A stretch of DNA of 64,000 nucleotides, taken from Terrabacter sp. Root85. GTDB taxonomy: Bacteria > Actinomycetota > Actinomycetes > Actinomycetales > Dermatophilaceae. Numbering within the stretch: the stretch's first letter is position 1; every line of letters starts with the position of its first letter. The notes beneath the pieces were generated by a model. That model had not been told where the DNA came from. It did no database searches and worked only from the letters and a program-made list of their open reading frames with translations. The translations under genes were made by a program, and so were the position numbers. The stretch is from NCBI RefSeq assembly GCF_001429185.1, contig NZ_LMIW01000008.1:434001-498000 (forward strand), in the 5' to 3' direction. Shown here in pieces: positions 39,964-48,497 of the stretch.

Positions 39964-40712
39964 GGGCCCTCCGGGGCCCTGACGTCGTCGGCGGCCGGTG
40001 CTCTGTCGTCGGCGGAGGTTGCTGCGGAGTCCTCGGCGGGCGCGGGCGCGGGGGCCGCGTCGGCCGCGTCGGCCGCGTCGGCGGCGTCGGAGTCGTCGGC
40101 GAGGAGCGCGGACAGGCGGACCTCACGCGCCGTGTCGCCGTCCGGTGAGACGACGCGCTGGCGGTGCGCCCCGTCGGCCACCATCCCGGCAGCCGTGAGG
40201 AACCCGCGGGTCGCGTCGTCCGAGGCGAGCAGCCACGCGGCGAGCGCGGAGCGGCCACGTGCCCGGGCCGTGTCGACGACCGCGTGCAGCAGGCGCGAGC
40301 CGTGCCCCTGACGACGTGCGTCGGGGTGGACCCCGAGCACGATCAGCTCGGCGGTGCCGGCATCGGTGTCCGCGTCGTCGGACGCGCCGACGGCGGCGAA
40401 GCCGACGACCTGCTCGCCCGCACACGCCACGAGCAGCACGCCGTCCCCGGACCGCTCGCCCTCGAGCGTGGCACGCCAGGCGTTCGCGAACGCCCGGGGC
40501 TCGAACGTGGCGAGCACCTCGGGAGCGAGCGCGGCGGCATACGCCTCCCGGAACACGACGGCCTGCACGAGGCCCACCGCGGGGGCGTCGGAGCCGCGAG
40601 CGACCCGGACCGACGCGTCGGCGACGGGTCCGCGGTCGTGCGCGTGGTCGTGTCCGTCGTCGGGTCCGTGGTCGTGCCCGTGCTGATGTGCGTTTGCGTC
40701 CTCGTGTGCCAC
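39960..40712 (-). CDS. GNAT-family acetyltransferase with His-rich N-terminus
   Basis: 250 residues. The first 27 contain nine histidines mixed with Asp and Gly ([18 protein letters not shown]), a likely metal-binding stretch. The GNAT core has [22 protein letters not shown] (motif A, R-R-Q-G-H-G-S) and ends near residue 205. A low-complexity Ala/Asp/Pro tail ([20 protein letters not shown]) follows, encoded by 9-bp repeats at 40053-40080. It leads a tightly overlapped operon with azlC, azlD and a YjbR-like gene, so an amino-acid-like acceptor is possible, but this is inference. Confidence 0.78.
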   Translation of the reverse strand: MAHEDANAHQHGHDHGPDDGHDHAHDRGPVADASVRVARGSDAPAVGLVQAVVFREAYAAALAPEVLATFEPRAFANAWRATLEGERSGDGVLLVACAGEQVVGFAAVGASDDADTDAGTAELIVLGVHPDARRQGHGSRLLHAVVDTARARGRSALAAWLLASDDATRGFLTAAGMVADGAHRQRVVSPDGDTAREVRLSALLADDSDAADAADAADAAPAPAPAEDSAATSADDRAPAADDVRAPEGP

Positions 40713-40745
40713 CCCGGCATCCTCTCAGGCGTGGACGCGCCCGAT

Positions 40746-40765
40746 GTGCACCCCGGTGCACCCCG
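40746..40765 (+). promoter_or_regulatory. Tandem 10-bp repeat upstream of paaA, possible operator
   Basis: GTGCACCCCG occurs twice head-to-tail with no gap. It ends 3 nt before TTGGAC (40769-40774), a plausible -35. An activator or repressor site for the paa operon is possible. Confidence 0.4.
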
Positions 40766-40792
40766 GCTTTGGACGCCCTCGGCTGCATCTCG

Positions 40793-40798
40793 CATACT
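40793..40798 (+). promoter_or_regulatory. -10 element of a leaderless-type paaA promoter
   Basis: CATACT, then 6 nt, then ATG 40805. TTGGAC lies 18 nt upstream as -35. Confidence 0.45.
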
Positions 40799-40804
40799 GG
40801 ACTC

Positions 40805-41872
40805 ATGTATGGCAATGACGTCATCGACCCGAACGAACCGCTGAACGCGGCCGAGACCGCCGCCTACGACGCGGCGGCCGAGCACGAGGACCAGCGGGGC
40901 GGGCGGGACACCGTCGGTGGCGACTTCGACGCGCTGCTCGCGGCCGACCAGCGCATCGAGCCCCGCGACGCGATGCCGGACGAGTACCGCGAGACGCTGA
41001 TCCGCCAGATCGCCCAGCACGCGCACTCCGAGATCATCGGTATGCAGCCCGAGGGCAACTGGATCACGCGCGCGCCGTCGCTGCGCCGCAAGGCCATCCT
41101 CATCGCCAAGGTGCAGGACGAGGCCGGCCACGGGCTCTACCTCTACTCCGCGGCCGAGACGCTCGGCATCGACCGGCAGGAGCTGCTCGAGCGGCTCCAC
41201 GACGGCAAGCAGAAGTACTCCTCGATCTTCAACTACCCGACGCTGACGTGGGCCGACTGCGGCGCCATCGGCTGGCTCGTCGACGGTGCGGCGATCATGA
41301 ACCAGGTGCCGCTGTGCCGGTGCTCCTACGGCCCGTACGCCCGCGCCATGATCCGCGTGTGCAAGGAGGAGTCCTTCCACCAGCGGCAGGGCTTCGAGAT
41401 CCTCTGGAACCTCATGCGCGGCACCGAGTCCCAGAAGGCGATGGCCCAGGACGCCGCCGACCGCTGGTGGTGGCCGGCGCTCGCGATGTTCGGTCCGCCC
41501 GACACCGGTGACGCTGCCAAGGGTGGCCACACCGAGCAGTCGATGGCCTGGGGCATCAAGCGGTTCAGCAACGACGACCTCCGCCAGAAGTTCGTCGACA
41601 TGACCGTCCCGCAGGCCCAGAAGCTCGGCCTCACCCTGCCCGACCCCGACCTGCGCTGGAACGAGGAGCGCGGCCACTGGGACTTCGGCCAGATCGACTG
41701 GGACGAGTTCTGGCAGGTGCTGCGCGGCGACGGCCCGTGCAACGCCGAGCGCATCGAGCACCGCCGCCGGGCCCACGACGAAGGTGCCTGGGTGCGCGAG
41801 GCCGCCAACGCGTACGCCACCAAGCAGGCCGCCCGCGAGCGGGAGCAGCAGCAGAAGGAGAGTGCCGCGTGA
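40805..41872 (+). CDS. paaA: 1,2-phenylacetyl-CoA epoxidase subunit PaaA
   Basis: Catalytic diiron subunit of the ring epoxidase of phenylacetate breakdown. 355 residues with ligand-bearing helices [30 protein letters not shown] and [14 protein letters not shown] (E-x-x-H pairs). First gene of a tightly coupled paaABCDE operon; its stop overlaps the paaB GTG. No PaaK, PaaG or PaaZ genes are seen nearby. Confidence 0.97.
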   Translation: MYGNDVIDPNEPLNAAETAAYDAAAEHEDQRGGRDTVGGDFDALLAADQRIEPRDAMPDEYRETLIRQIAQHAHSEIIGMQPEGNWITRAPSLRRKAILIAKVQDEAGHGLYLYSAAETLGIDRQELLERLHDGKQKYSSIFNYPTLTWADCGAIGWLVDGAAIMNQVPLCRCSYGPYARAMIRVCKEESFHQRQGFEILWNLMRGTESQKAMAQDAADRWWWPALAMFGPPDTGDAAKGGHTEQSMAWGIKRFSNDDLRQKFVDMTVPQAQKLGLTLPDPDLRWNEERGHWDFGQIDWDEFWQVLRGDGPCNAERIEHRRRAHDEGAWVREAANAYATKQAAREREQQQKESAA

Positions 41873-42210
41873 GCGGAGCCACCACCCCGACCACCGGTGC
41901 CGGGGCCCCGTCCGAGCCTGCCCAGGGGGAGCGCAGCTGGCCCCTCTGGGAGGTGTTCGTTCGCGGCAAGCGCGGACTGTCGCACGTGCACGTCGGCTCG
42001 CTCCACGCGCCCGACGCCGAGCTCGCGCTGCGCAACGCCCGCGACGTCTACACCCGCCGCCAGGAGGGTGTCTCGATCTGGGTCGTCAAGGCCGACGACG
42101 TCACCGCGAGCAGCCCGTCCGAGAAGGACTCCTTCTTCGACCCGGCCGGCGACAAGATCTACCGGCACCCGACCTTCTACGACGTGCCCGAGGATGTCGA
42201 GTACCTGTGA
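41869..42210 (+). CDS. paaB: 1,2-phenylacetyl-CoA epoxidase subunit PaaB
   Basis: 113 residues. After a Thr/Pro/Ala-rich lead of about 22 residues the small structural subunit begins ([21 protein letters not shown]), ending [17 protein letters not shown] 41869 overlaps paaA, and its own stop overlaps the paaC GTG. Confidence 0.95.
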   Translation: MSGATTPTTGAGAPSEPAQGERSWPLWEVFVRGKRGLSHVHVGSLHAPDAELALRNARDVYTRRQEGVSIWVVKADDVTASSPSEKDSFFDPAGDKIYRHPTFYDVPEDVEYL

Positions 42211-43106
42211 GCACCTCAGCCAGCTCGCCCTCGACCGACACCGGCACCACGCCGGTCACCGAGCCGGTCACCGGCGCGGTGAGCTCTGCCTCGGAGTCCG
42301 CGCACCGTGAGTCCCTGCCCGGCGCCGCCGAGAACACCGGCGCCGCCCCCGGGGCCAAGCCGTACGCCGCCTACCTCCTCGGGCTCGCCGACGACGCCAT
42401 GGTCTACGCCCAGCGCCTCGGCGAGTGGATGACGAACGCGCCGCAGATCGAGGAGGACATGGCGCTCGGGAACATCGCGCTCGATCTCCTCGGTCAGGCG
42501 CGTGGGCTCTACCCCTACATCGGCTCCATCGACGGCACCGGTCGCGGCGAGGACGACTACGCCATGCAGCGCGACGAGCGGGAGTGGCACAACGTCCACC
42601 TCGTCGAGCAGGAGCGCGGTGACTTCGCCGACGAGATGGCCCGGCTGCTCTGGTTCTCCGCCTACCAGGTCGAGCTGCACACGTCCCTGACCGGCTCGGG
42701 CGACGACGTCGTGGCGGGCGTCGCGGGCAAGGCCCTCAAGGAGGTTCGCTACCACCTCGACCACGCCTCGCTCTGGGTCGTGCGCCTCGGCGACGGCACC
42801 GCAGAGTCCCACCGACGCATGCAGGCGGCGCTCGAGCGCGTGCTGCCGCATCTCGCCGAGCTCTTCGACGACGACGAGGCCTCGGTGCTCGCGGCCGACC
42901 TCGAGGTCGGCGTGCTGCCCTCGACCCTCCATGACGCCGTCGTGGCCCGGGTCGCGCACGTCGTCGAGCAGGGGACCCTGACGCTGCCCGACGGCTCGCG
43001 GTGGCGCTCGCGCGGAGGTCGTGCCGGCATCCACTCGCGTCCCATGGGCTCGCTCCTGGCCGAGATGCAACACATCGCACGGTCGCATCCCGGCGCGACG
43101 TGGTGA
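42207..43106 (+). CDS. paaC: 1,2-phenylacetyl-CoA epoxidase subunit PaaC
   Basis: Structural partner of PaaA with a ferritin-like fold. 299 residues. The first 50 are Ser/Thr/Ala-rich, longer than usual for the family. The core holds YAAYLLGLADDAMVYAQRLGEW and KEVRYHLDHASLWVVRLGDGT. The conserved iron ligands of PaaA are partly absent, as known for PaaC. GTG 42207 overlaps paaB; a later start would shorten the lead. Confidence 0.95.
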   Translation: MSTSASSPSTDTGTTPVTEPVTGAVSSASESAHRESLPGAAENTGAAPGAKPYAAYLLGLADDAMVYAQRLGEWMTNAPQIEEDMALGNIALDLLGQARGLYPYIGSIDGTGRGEDDYAMQRDEREWHNVHLVEQERGDFADEMARLLWFSAYQVELHTSLTGSGDDVVAGVAGKALKEVRYHLDHASLWVVRLGDGTAESHRRMQAALERVLPHLAELFDDDEASVLAADLEVGVLPSTLHDAVVARVAHVVEQGTLTLPDGSRWRSRGGRAGIHSRPMGSLLAEMQHIARSHPGATW

Positions 43107-43612
43107 ACGCCGTGGCCGTGGAGTCCGCTGTCGCAGAGGCGATCTCGCGCATCCCGGACCCCGAGGTGCCCGTCATCAGCATCGCCGACCTCGGCATCCT
43201 GCGAGACGTCGACGTCGACGAGCAGGCGCACACGGTCGCCGTGACGATCACCCCGACCTACAGCGGGTGCCCCGCCATGGAGGCGATCGCGTCACGCATC
43301 GTCTTCGAGGCCGCACGTCAGGGGTATGCCGCCGACGTCCGCACGCAGCTGTCGCCGGCGTGGACGACCGACTGGATGAGCGACGAAGGGCGAGCGGCAC
43401 TGCTGCGCTTCGGGATCGCGCCCCCCGGCGCGGTGCCGGTGGGGGAGCCGCACGGTCCCGTGGCCGTGACCCTGAGCCGCCACGTCGTCGCCTGCCCCCG
43501 CTGCGGCTCCGCCGACACGACCGAGATCGCCCACTTCGGCTCGACCGCGTGCAAGGCCCTGCGCCGCTGCAACGCGTGCCTCGAGCCCTTCGACGAGTTC
43601 AAGGCCATCTGA
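43103..43612 (+). CDS. paaD: Phenylacetate degradation protein PaaD (MIP18/DUF59 type)
   Basis: 169 residues, thought to help load iron-sulfur or diiron centres of the epoxidase complex. DUF59 core IPDPEVPVISIADLGILRDV and TPTYSGCPAMEAI, then a C-terminal zinc-ribbon-like CPRCGS...CNACLEPFDEFKAI. GTG 43103 overlaps the paaC stop. Confidence 0.94.
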   Translation: MNAVAVESAVAEAISRIPDPEVPVISIADLGILRDVDVDEQAHTVAVTITPTYSGCPAMEAIASRIVFEAARQGYAADVRTQLSPAWTTDWMSDEGRAALLRFGIAPPGAVPVGEPHGPVAVTLSRHVVACPRCGSADTTEIAHFGSTACKALRRCNACLEPFDEFKAI

Positions 43613-44773
43613 ATGACCGACGTCTCCACCCCGACCGCAGCCGATCCCGCCGCGGACACGGCCCCTGCCCAGGCCACGAGCGCCCGACACCGCGCGCGTT
43701 TCCACCCGCTGACCGTCTCGTCGGTCGAGCGCCTCACGGACGAGGCCGTCGCCGTCACCTTCGCCGTGCCCGAGGACCTCGTCGACGAGTTCGTCTTCGA
43801 GGCCGGCCAGCACCTGACGCTCCGCGCCGAGATCCGCGGTGAGGACGTGCGCCAGTCCTACTCGATCTGCCAGTCACGCCGGGCCGACCCGGCCGGGCGC
43901 AGCCTGCGGGTCGCGGCCGCGCGCGTGCCCGAGGGTCGCATGTCGAACTGGCTCAACGACGGCGTCTCGCCCGGCGCCGTCGTCGAGGTCATGACCCCGC
44001 AGGGGTCCTTCACGTGCCCGACCCGGCCGGACGGCATACGCCATCACGTCGCGATCGCGGCCGGCTCGGGCATCACGCCCGTCATCTCGCTGCTGACCAC
44101 GGCGCTGGAGGAGGAGCCCGGGTCGCGCGCGACGCTGCTCTTCGGCAACCGGCGCACCAGCTCGATCATGTTCCTCGAGGAGCTCGAGGACCTCAAGAAC
44201 CGCTTCCCGGGGCGCTTCCACCTCGTCAACGTCCTGTCCCGGGAGGCCCAGGACGTCGAGCTCTTCCACGGGCGGCTCGACAGCGAGCGGCTCGAGGCGA
44301 TCTTCGGCACGCTGCTGCCGGTCGGATCCGTCGACGAGTGGTATCTCTGCGGGCCGTTCGGCATGGTCACCGGCGCCGAGGCGCTGCTCACCGGGCGCGG
44401 CGTCGACCCGCGGCACATCCACCACGAGATCTTCCACGTCGACGACGGCACGGAGCCGAGGCGCAAGGTCGTCGTCGACGCCGGCGCACCGCCCGAGGCC
44501 ACGGTCACGGTGAACCTCGACGGCCGCACGACGGTCATCCCGATGCCGAGCCGCGAGGAGACGATCCTCGACGCGACCCTGCGCGCCCGGCCCGACGCGC
44601 CCTACTCGTGCACGGGCGGCGTGTGCGGCACCTGTCGTGCCCGGCTCGTCTCGGGCGAGGTCCGGATGGACCGCAACTACGCGCTCGAACCCGAGGAGGT
44701 GGCAGCCGGCATCGTGCTCGCCTGCCAGAGCCACCCGGTCACCGACGAGGTCAGCCTCGACTACGACGCCTGA
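43613..44773 (+). CDS. paaE: 1,2-phenylacetyl-CoA epoxidase reductase subunit PaaE
   Basis: Passes electrons from NADPH to PaaA. 386 residues: an FAD domain with RQSYSICQS, a nucleotide domain with AAGSGITPVISLL and YLCGPFGMV, and a C-terminal [2Fe-2S] ferredoxin domain with C333, C338, C341 and C371 as ligands (SCTGGVCGTC). ATG directly follows the paaD stop. A palindromic repeat begins 19 nt after the stop. Confidence 0.96.
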   Translation: MTDVSTPTAADPAADTAPAQATSARHRARFHPLTVSSVERLTDEAVAVTFAVPEDLVDEFVFEAGQHLTLRAEIRGEDVRQSYSICQSRRADPAGRSLRVAAARVPEGRMSNWLNDGVSPGAVVEVMTPQGSFTCPTRPDGIRHHVAIAAGSGITPVISLLTTALEEEPGSRATLLFGNRRTSSIMFLEELEDLKNRFPGRFHLVNVLSREAQDVELFHGRLDSERLEAIFGTLLPVGSVDEWYLCGPFGMVTGAEALLTGRGVDPRHIHHEIFHVDDGTEPRRKVVVDAGAPPEATVTVNLDGRTTVIPMPSREETILDATLRARPDAPYSCTGGVCGTCRARLVSGEVRMDRNYALEPEEVAAGIVLACQSHPVTDEVSLDYDA

Positions 44774-44792
44774 CCGCGGCGGGACACGTCCG

Positions 44793-44836
44793 CTGTGTGC
44801 ACCGATCGGTGCCAGGGCCCCGGTGGGTGCACACAG
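44793..44836. repeat. Palindromic repeat copy 1, downstream of paaE and of the DUF559 gene
   Basis: Arms CTGTGTGCACC (44793-44803) and GGTGCACACAG (44826-44836) are perfect; the inner part reads GATCGGTGCCAGGGCC. It is related, in inverted orientation, to the repeat at 45888-45931 (about 36 of 44 positions equal). It can act as terminator for both converging genes. Confidence 0.75.
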
Positions 44837-44843
44837 TGGGAGG

Positions 44844-45839
44844 TCAGGCTGCGGTCCGCCTGACCGAGGAGCACCCCCGTCTACGGCACGGCCGCACCGA
44901 TCCCCGCCACCCTCGGACGCGCAGCAGGTCGCCGACCTCTGCCGCGAGCTCACAGGGAGTGACTGCCACGTCGGTCCAGAAGACCCGAACCGTGACCCGT
45001 CCCAGCCGCGCCGAGCCTCGATCACGGATGCCGTCGCGGACCCGTGCGGCCCACCCGTCGTGCCCGAGCCTCCCGTCCACCTCGAGCACGACCTGTTCGG
45101 CTTCGTAGAGGTTGTCGCAGCGACGGCCCGACCCGATGTGGTGCTGCCGCAGGGCGCTGGGAAGACCGTGTGCGCGCTCGACGTCGCGGATGTAGCGCAC
45201 CTCGGCGGCGCTCTCCGCGCCGGTGCCCACGTCGGTGAGGCACTCCCGGAGCAGGGCGCGGTGCGTCTGGTCCGGTCGGCCCTCGAGCGCCTTCGCGAGT
45301 CGGGCCTCGTCGGTCAGTCGCTGCTGGCACGCTCGAGCGGCAAGGGCCAGCACCCGATCCAGAGGTGTGCGCATGCCGAGGTCGAGAACCGTGTGCTCGA
45401 CTGCGGTCCGATGCGGCCACGCCCAGTCGTCGATGCGCTCGTCGAAGCGTCTCGACCGCATGACCTCGATGCCGTCGCGCGTGCTCGCCCGACGACCGGC
45501 CGGGACGATGAGGTGGACCGACTCCGGTTCGCGCCGTTCCAGCCCCCAGGCCAGTGCTGCGCTCGGTCCGGAGAGGGCCGCGGGGCGCCCGACGAAGAGC
45601 AGGGCGGCGACGGCCCGGACCTCCCAGTCGTCCCGGCCCGGGGTGGTGAGGTAGACCCCCGGGTGCGACGTGGTCCAACGGCCGGACGCGATGGCCCACC
45701 GGATGGCCTCGCCACCGATCCCCGCCGCCAAGGCCTGGCCACGGCTGATGAGACCGGCCTGACCTGACACCTGGGCCCGGAGCCGGGGCGACTCCTCGAT
45801 GACACGGTCGGCGAGCACGCGACCATGGTGCCGACTCAT
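44844..45839 (-). CDS. AbiEi-like winged-helix / DUF559 endonuclease-like protein
   Basis: 331 residues. The N-terminal part ([27 protein letters not shown]) looks like the winged-helix domain of type IV toxin-antitoxin AbiEi proteins. The C-terminal part ([32 protein letters not shown]...VRVFW) fits DUF559, a Vsr/PD-(D/E)XK-like nuclease fold with E-V-D as the metal site. No AbiEii toxin gene is next to it. It interrupts the run from paaE to thyA on the opposite strand and is bracketed by two related palindromes at 44793-44836 and 45888-45931. Similar solo proteins are common in actinobacteria; their function is unknown. Confidence 0.7.
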   Translation of the reverse strand: MSRHHGRVLADRVIEESPRLRAQVSGQAGLISRGQALAAGIGGEAIRWAIASGRWTTSHPGVYLTTPGRDDWEVRAVAALLFVGRPAALSGPSAALAWGLERREPESVHLIVPAGRRASTRDGIEVMRSRRFDERIDDWAWPHRTAVEHTVLDLGMRTPLDRVLALAARACQQRLTDEARLAKALEGRPDQTHRALLRECLTDVGTGAESAAEVRYIRDVERAHGLPSALRQHHIGSGRRCDNLYEAEQVVLEVDGRLGHDGWAARVRDGIRDRGSARLGRVTVRVFWTDVAVTPCELAAEVGDLLRVRGWRGSVRPCRRRGCSSVRRTAA

Positions 45840-45887
45840 CGCGCCGCCCCGCTCCCGCCGTGCACAGGCAGTCCTCTCGAGAGGCTG

Positions 45888-45931
45888 GTGTGTGCACGGA
45901 TCGTGGCCCTGACACCGATCCGTGCACACAC
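45888..45931. repeat. Palindromic repeat copy 2, upstream of the DUF559 gene
   Basis: GTGTGTGCACGGATCG (45888-45903) and CGATCCGTGCACACAC (45916-45931) form a perfect 16-bp stem with a 12-nt loop. It lies between the divergent DUF559 and thyA genes and is the inverted relative of 44793-44836. Confidence 0.8.
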
Positions 45932-45979
45932 GACGGTGCGTCGGGGGCGGCATTCGGCGGTGGGGTCGGGGGGCGGGGT

Positions 45980-45985
45980 TAGGCT
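45980..45985 (+). promoter_or_regulatory. -10 element of a leaderless-type thyA promoter
   Basis: TAGGCT, then 7 nt, then GTG 45993. Confidence 0.5.
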
Positions 45986-45992
45986 GCGGATC

Positions 45993-46808
45993 GTGCGGCA
46001 GTACCTCGATCTCCTCGACCACGTCCTGACCCACGGTCAGGCGAAGTCCGACCGGACGGGCACGGGCACGCTCAGCGTGTTCGGCCACCAGATGCGCTTC
46101 GACCTCGCCGACGGATTCCCGGCCGTGACGACGAAGAAGCTGCACCTGCGCTCGATCATCGGCGAGCTGCTGTGGTTCCTGCGCGGCGACACCAACGTGC
46201 GCTGGCTCCAGGAGCGCGGGATCTCGATCTGGGACGAGTGGGCCGACCCCGCCACAGGCGACCTCGGCCCGATCTACGGCTACCAGTGGCGATCGTGGCC
46301 CACGCCCGACGGCCGACGCGTCGACCAGATCGCCAAGGTCATCGAGCAGATCCGCACCAACCCCGACAGCCGCCGCCTCATCGTCTCGGCCTGGAACGTC
46401 GCCGACGTCGACGACATGGCCCTGCCGCCGTGCCACACGATGTTCCAGTTCTACGTCTCGCCGCCCGGACCCGACGGCCGCCGGCGCCTCTCGTGCCAGC
46501 TCTACCAGCGCAGCGCCGACATCTTCCTCGGCGTGCCGTTCAACATCGCGAGCTACGCCCTGCTGACGCAGATGGTCGCCCAGCTGACCGACCTCGAGCC
46601 GGGGGAGTTCGTGCACACGCTCGGCGACGCGCACCTCTACCTCAACCACCTCGACCAGGCCCGCCTGCAGCTGACCCGCACACCGCACGCGCTCCCGACG
46701 ATGCGCATCACGCCGGGCAAGACGAACATCGACGACTTCGACCTCGACGACTTCGAGCTCGTCGACTACGTCGCCGATCCGGGCATCAGGGCCCCCATCG
46801 CCGTCTGA
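45993..46808 (+). CDS. thyA: Thymidylate synthase ThyA
   Basis: Methylates dUMP using methylene-tetrahydrofolate. 271 residues. Catalytic C147 lies in [21 protein letters not shown] and the dUMP-binding [18 protein letters not shown] are intact. The dihydrofolate it makes is recycled by the adjacent folA. GTG 45993 is set by the TAGGCT-N7 promoter; upstream in-frame codons lie in the palindromic repeat and lack coding character. Confidence 0.97.
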   Translation: MRQYLDLLDHVLTHGQAKSDRTGTGTLSVFGHQMRFDLADGFPAVTTKKLHLRSIIGELLWFLRGDTNVRWLQERGISIWDEWADPATGDLGPIYGYQWRSWPTPDGRRVDQIAKVIEQIRTNPDSRRLIVSAWNVADVDDMALPPCHTMFQFYVSPPGPDGRRRLSCQLYQRSADIFLGVPFNIASYALLTQMVAQLTDLEPGEFVHTLGDAHLYLNHLDQARLQLTRTPHALPTMRITPGKTNIDDFDLDDFELVDYVADPGIRAPIAV

Positions 46809-46836
46809 GCGGCCCGAGTCTGGGAGCCTTGGCGCC

Positions 46837-47316
46837 ATGACCACCGCGCTGCCGAACGTGACGATGATCGCCGCCGTCGGACGCAACGGCGTCATCGGTG
46901 ACGGGCTGACGATGCCGTGGCACCTGTCCGAGGACCTCAAGTTCTTCAAGCGCACGACGATGGGCCACCCGATGGTCATGGGCCGCCGCACGTTCGACTC
47001 GATGGGCGGGCTCCCCGGCCGGCGCAGCGTCGTCGTCACCCGCCAGCGCGACTGGAGCGCTCCCGGCGTCGAGGTCGCGCACTCCCTCCCCGAGGCGCTC
47101 GCGCTCGTGGCCGAGGCCGAGCAGGTCTTCGTCGTCGGCGGGGGAGAGATCTACCGACAGGCGATGGCGTATGCCGTCCGCCTCCTCGTGACGGACGTCG
47201 ACCAGTCCCCGGAGGGCTCGGTCACCTTCCCAGCCATCGACCCGGACCTCTGGACCGAGACCGCCCGCGACGAGCAGCCCGGTTTCGCCTGGGTCATCTA
47301 CGAGCGGCGCGGCTGA
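46837..47316 (+). CDS. folA: Dihydrofolate reductase
   Basis: NADPH-dependent reduction of dihydrofolate. 159 residues with MIAAVGRNGVIGDGLTMPWHLSEDLKFFK at the start (substrate and cofactor loop, here with an extra residue before PW), GRRTFDSMGGLPGRRSVVVT and the cofactor motif VVGGGEIYRQAM. Lies 28 nt after thyA, forming the usual thyA-folA pair. Confidence 0.96.
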   Translation: MTTALPNVTMIAAVGRNGVIGDGLTMPWHLSEDLKFFKRTTMGHPMVMGRRTFDSMGGLPGRRSVVVTRQRDWSAPGVEVAHSLPEALALVAEAEQVFVVGGGEIYRQAMAYAVRLLVTDVDQSPEGSVTFPAIDPDLWTETARDEQPGFAWVIYERRG

Positions 47317-47343
47317 CACGGCATACGCGACCACTCGAAAGAA

Positions 47344-47433
47344 AGCCCGGATCGGGCTGTAACGCCCGGGCGAACCCGCCGATATAGGAGGTGGCGAGGC
47401 ACTACTCGGACCCCCGAGCGAGTCGTGCCTCGC
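47344..47433 (+). terminator. Two hairpins between folA and dapA
   Basis: A short stem AGCCCG/CGGGCT (47344-47349/47353-47358) is followed by a longer one, GGCGAGGCAC (47393-47402) with GTGCCTCGCC (47424-47433). The second loop holds a nested CTCGG/CCGAG stem. TCTTTC follows. A Shine-Dalgarno-like AGGAGGT (47386-47392) sits just before the second stem. Confidence 0.5.
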
Positions 47434-47506
47434 CTCTTTCGTGCCCGCGGCGAACCGGCCCGGGTCTCCGGCGTGGGCGTGGCGTCGTGAGCGAGGGCCC
47501 GGGCGC

Positions 47507-47512
47507 TAACCT
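47507..47512 (+). promoter_or_regulatory. -10 element of a leaderless-type dapA promoter
   Basis: TAACCT, then 7 nt, then ATG 47520. It fixes the start and excludes the in-frame extension back to 47391. Confidence 0.5.
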
Positions 47513-47519
47513 TGGCCTC

Positions 47520-48431
47520 ATGGCTGACGCACCCGCCCTCGGACGTGTTCTCTCGGCGATGGTCACGCCCATGCGGCCCGATGGCTCGATCGACCTCGAC
47601 GCCGCGCAGCGGGTCGCGGCCCACCTCGTCGACGCCGGTCACGACGGCCTCGTCGTCTCGGGCACGACCGGCGAGTCGCCCACCACCTCGTCCGACGAGA
47701 AGGACGAGCTGCTCCGCGCCGTCATCGAGGCCGTCGGCGACCGCTGCGTCGTCATCGCGGGCGCCGGCAGCAACGACACCGCCAAGAGCGTCGAGGCGGT
47801 GCGCCACGCGCAGAAGGCCGGCGCCGACGCGGTGCTCGCCGTGACGCCGTACTACAACAAGCCCCCGCAGGCCGGCCTCGTCGCCCACTTCACGGCCCTC
47901 GCCGACGCGAGCGACCTGCCCGTCATGGTCTACGACATCCCCGGCCGCTCGGGCATCGCCATCGCACGCGAGACCTACCTGCGCATCGCCGAGCACGACC
48001 GCATCGCCGCCGTGAAGGACGCCCGCGGTGACCTCTGGTTCGCGAGCGAGATGATGCAGGCTACGGGCCTCGACTGGTACTCCGGCGACGACGCCATGAA
48101 CCTCGGCCACTTCCTCAACGGGGCCGTCGGCTTCGTCGGCGTCACGTCCCAGGTGGCCCCGGCGGCCTACCGGGAGATGGCCGACGCCGTCGTCGACGGG
48201 CGCTGGGACGACGCCCGAGCCGTGCACCGACGCCTCACCCCGATCGTCAACGCCGTCATGAACGTCACCCAGGGCGCCATCATGGCCAAGGCCGGCCTCG
48301 CCGAGCAGGGCATCATCGAGTCGACGGCCGTGCGGCTGCCGCTCGTGCCCGCCGACGAGGAGCAGACCGCCCTCGTCCGGGCCGCTCTCGCCGCTCTCGC
48401 CGCCACCGCGGCCCACCCAGCGGTCGGATGA
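47520..48431 (+). CDS. dapA: 4-hydroxy-tetrahydrodipicolinate synthase DapA
   Basis: Condenses pyruvate and aspartate semialdehyde at the start of the lysine/DAP branch. 303 residues with SGTTGESPT (substrate loop), TPYYNKPPQ carrying the catalytic Tyr, and the Schiff-base lysine K166 in AAVKDARGD. In many actinobacteria dapB, thyX and dapA are linked; here thyA-folA precede dapA and dapB is 10 kb away. RNase J follows after 66 nt. Confidence 0.96.
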   Translation: MADAPALGRVLSAMVTPMRPDGSIDLDAAQRVAAHLVDAGHDGLVVSGTTGESPTTSSDEKDELLRAVIEAVGDRCVVIAGAGSNDTAKSVEAVRHAQKAGADAVLAVTPYYNKPPQAGLVAHFTALADASDLPVMVYDIPGRSGIAIARETYLRIAEHDRIAAVKDARGDLWFASEMMQATGLDWYSGDDAMNLGHFLNGAVGFVGVTSQVAPAAYREMADAVVDGRWDDARAVHRRLTPIVNAVMNVTQGAIMAKAGLAEQGIIESTAVRLPLVPADEEQTALVRAALAALAATAAHPAVG

Positions 48432-48497
48432 CCGCCCCGCTGACCTCTGACCGGAGCCCCCGACGGCCCGGCAGCACCACCGAATGACAGGACACCT

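Noticed and set aside
44844-45839. Complete type IV toxin-antitoxin pair
   Set aside because: No AbiEii nucleotidyltransferase-like toxin gene is next to it; the neighbours are paaE and thyA.
47391-47519. 43-codon N-terminal extension of DapA
   Set aside because: It lacks family similarity, and TAACCT 7 nt before ATG 47520 supports the shorter form; kept only as a question in the findings.
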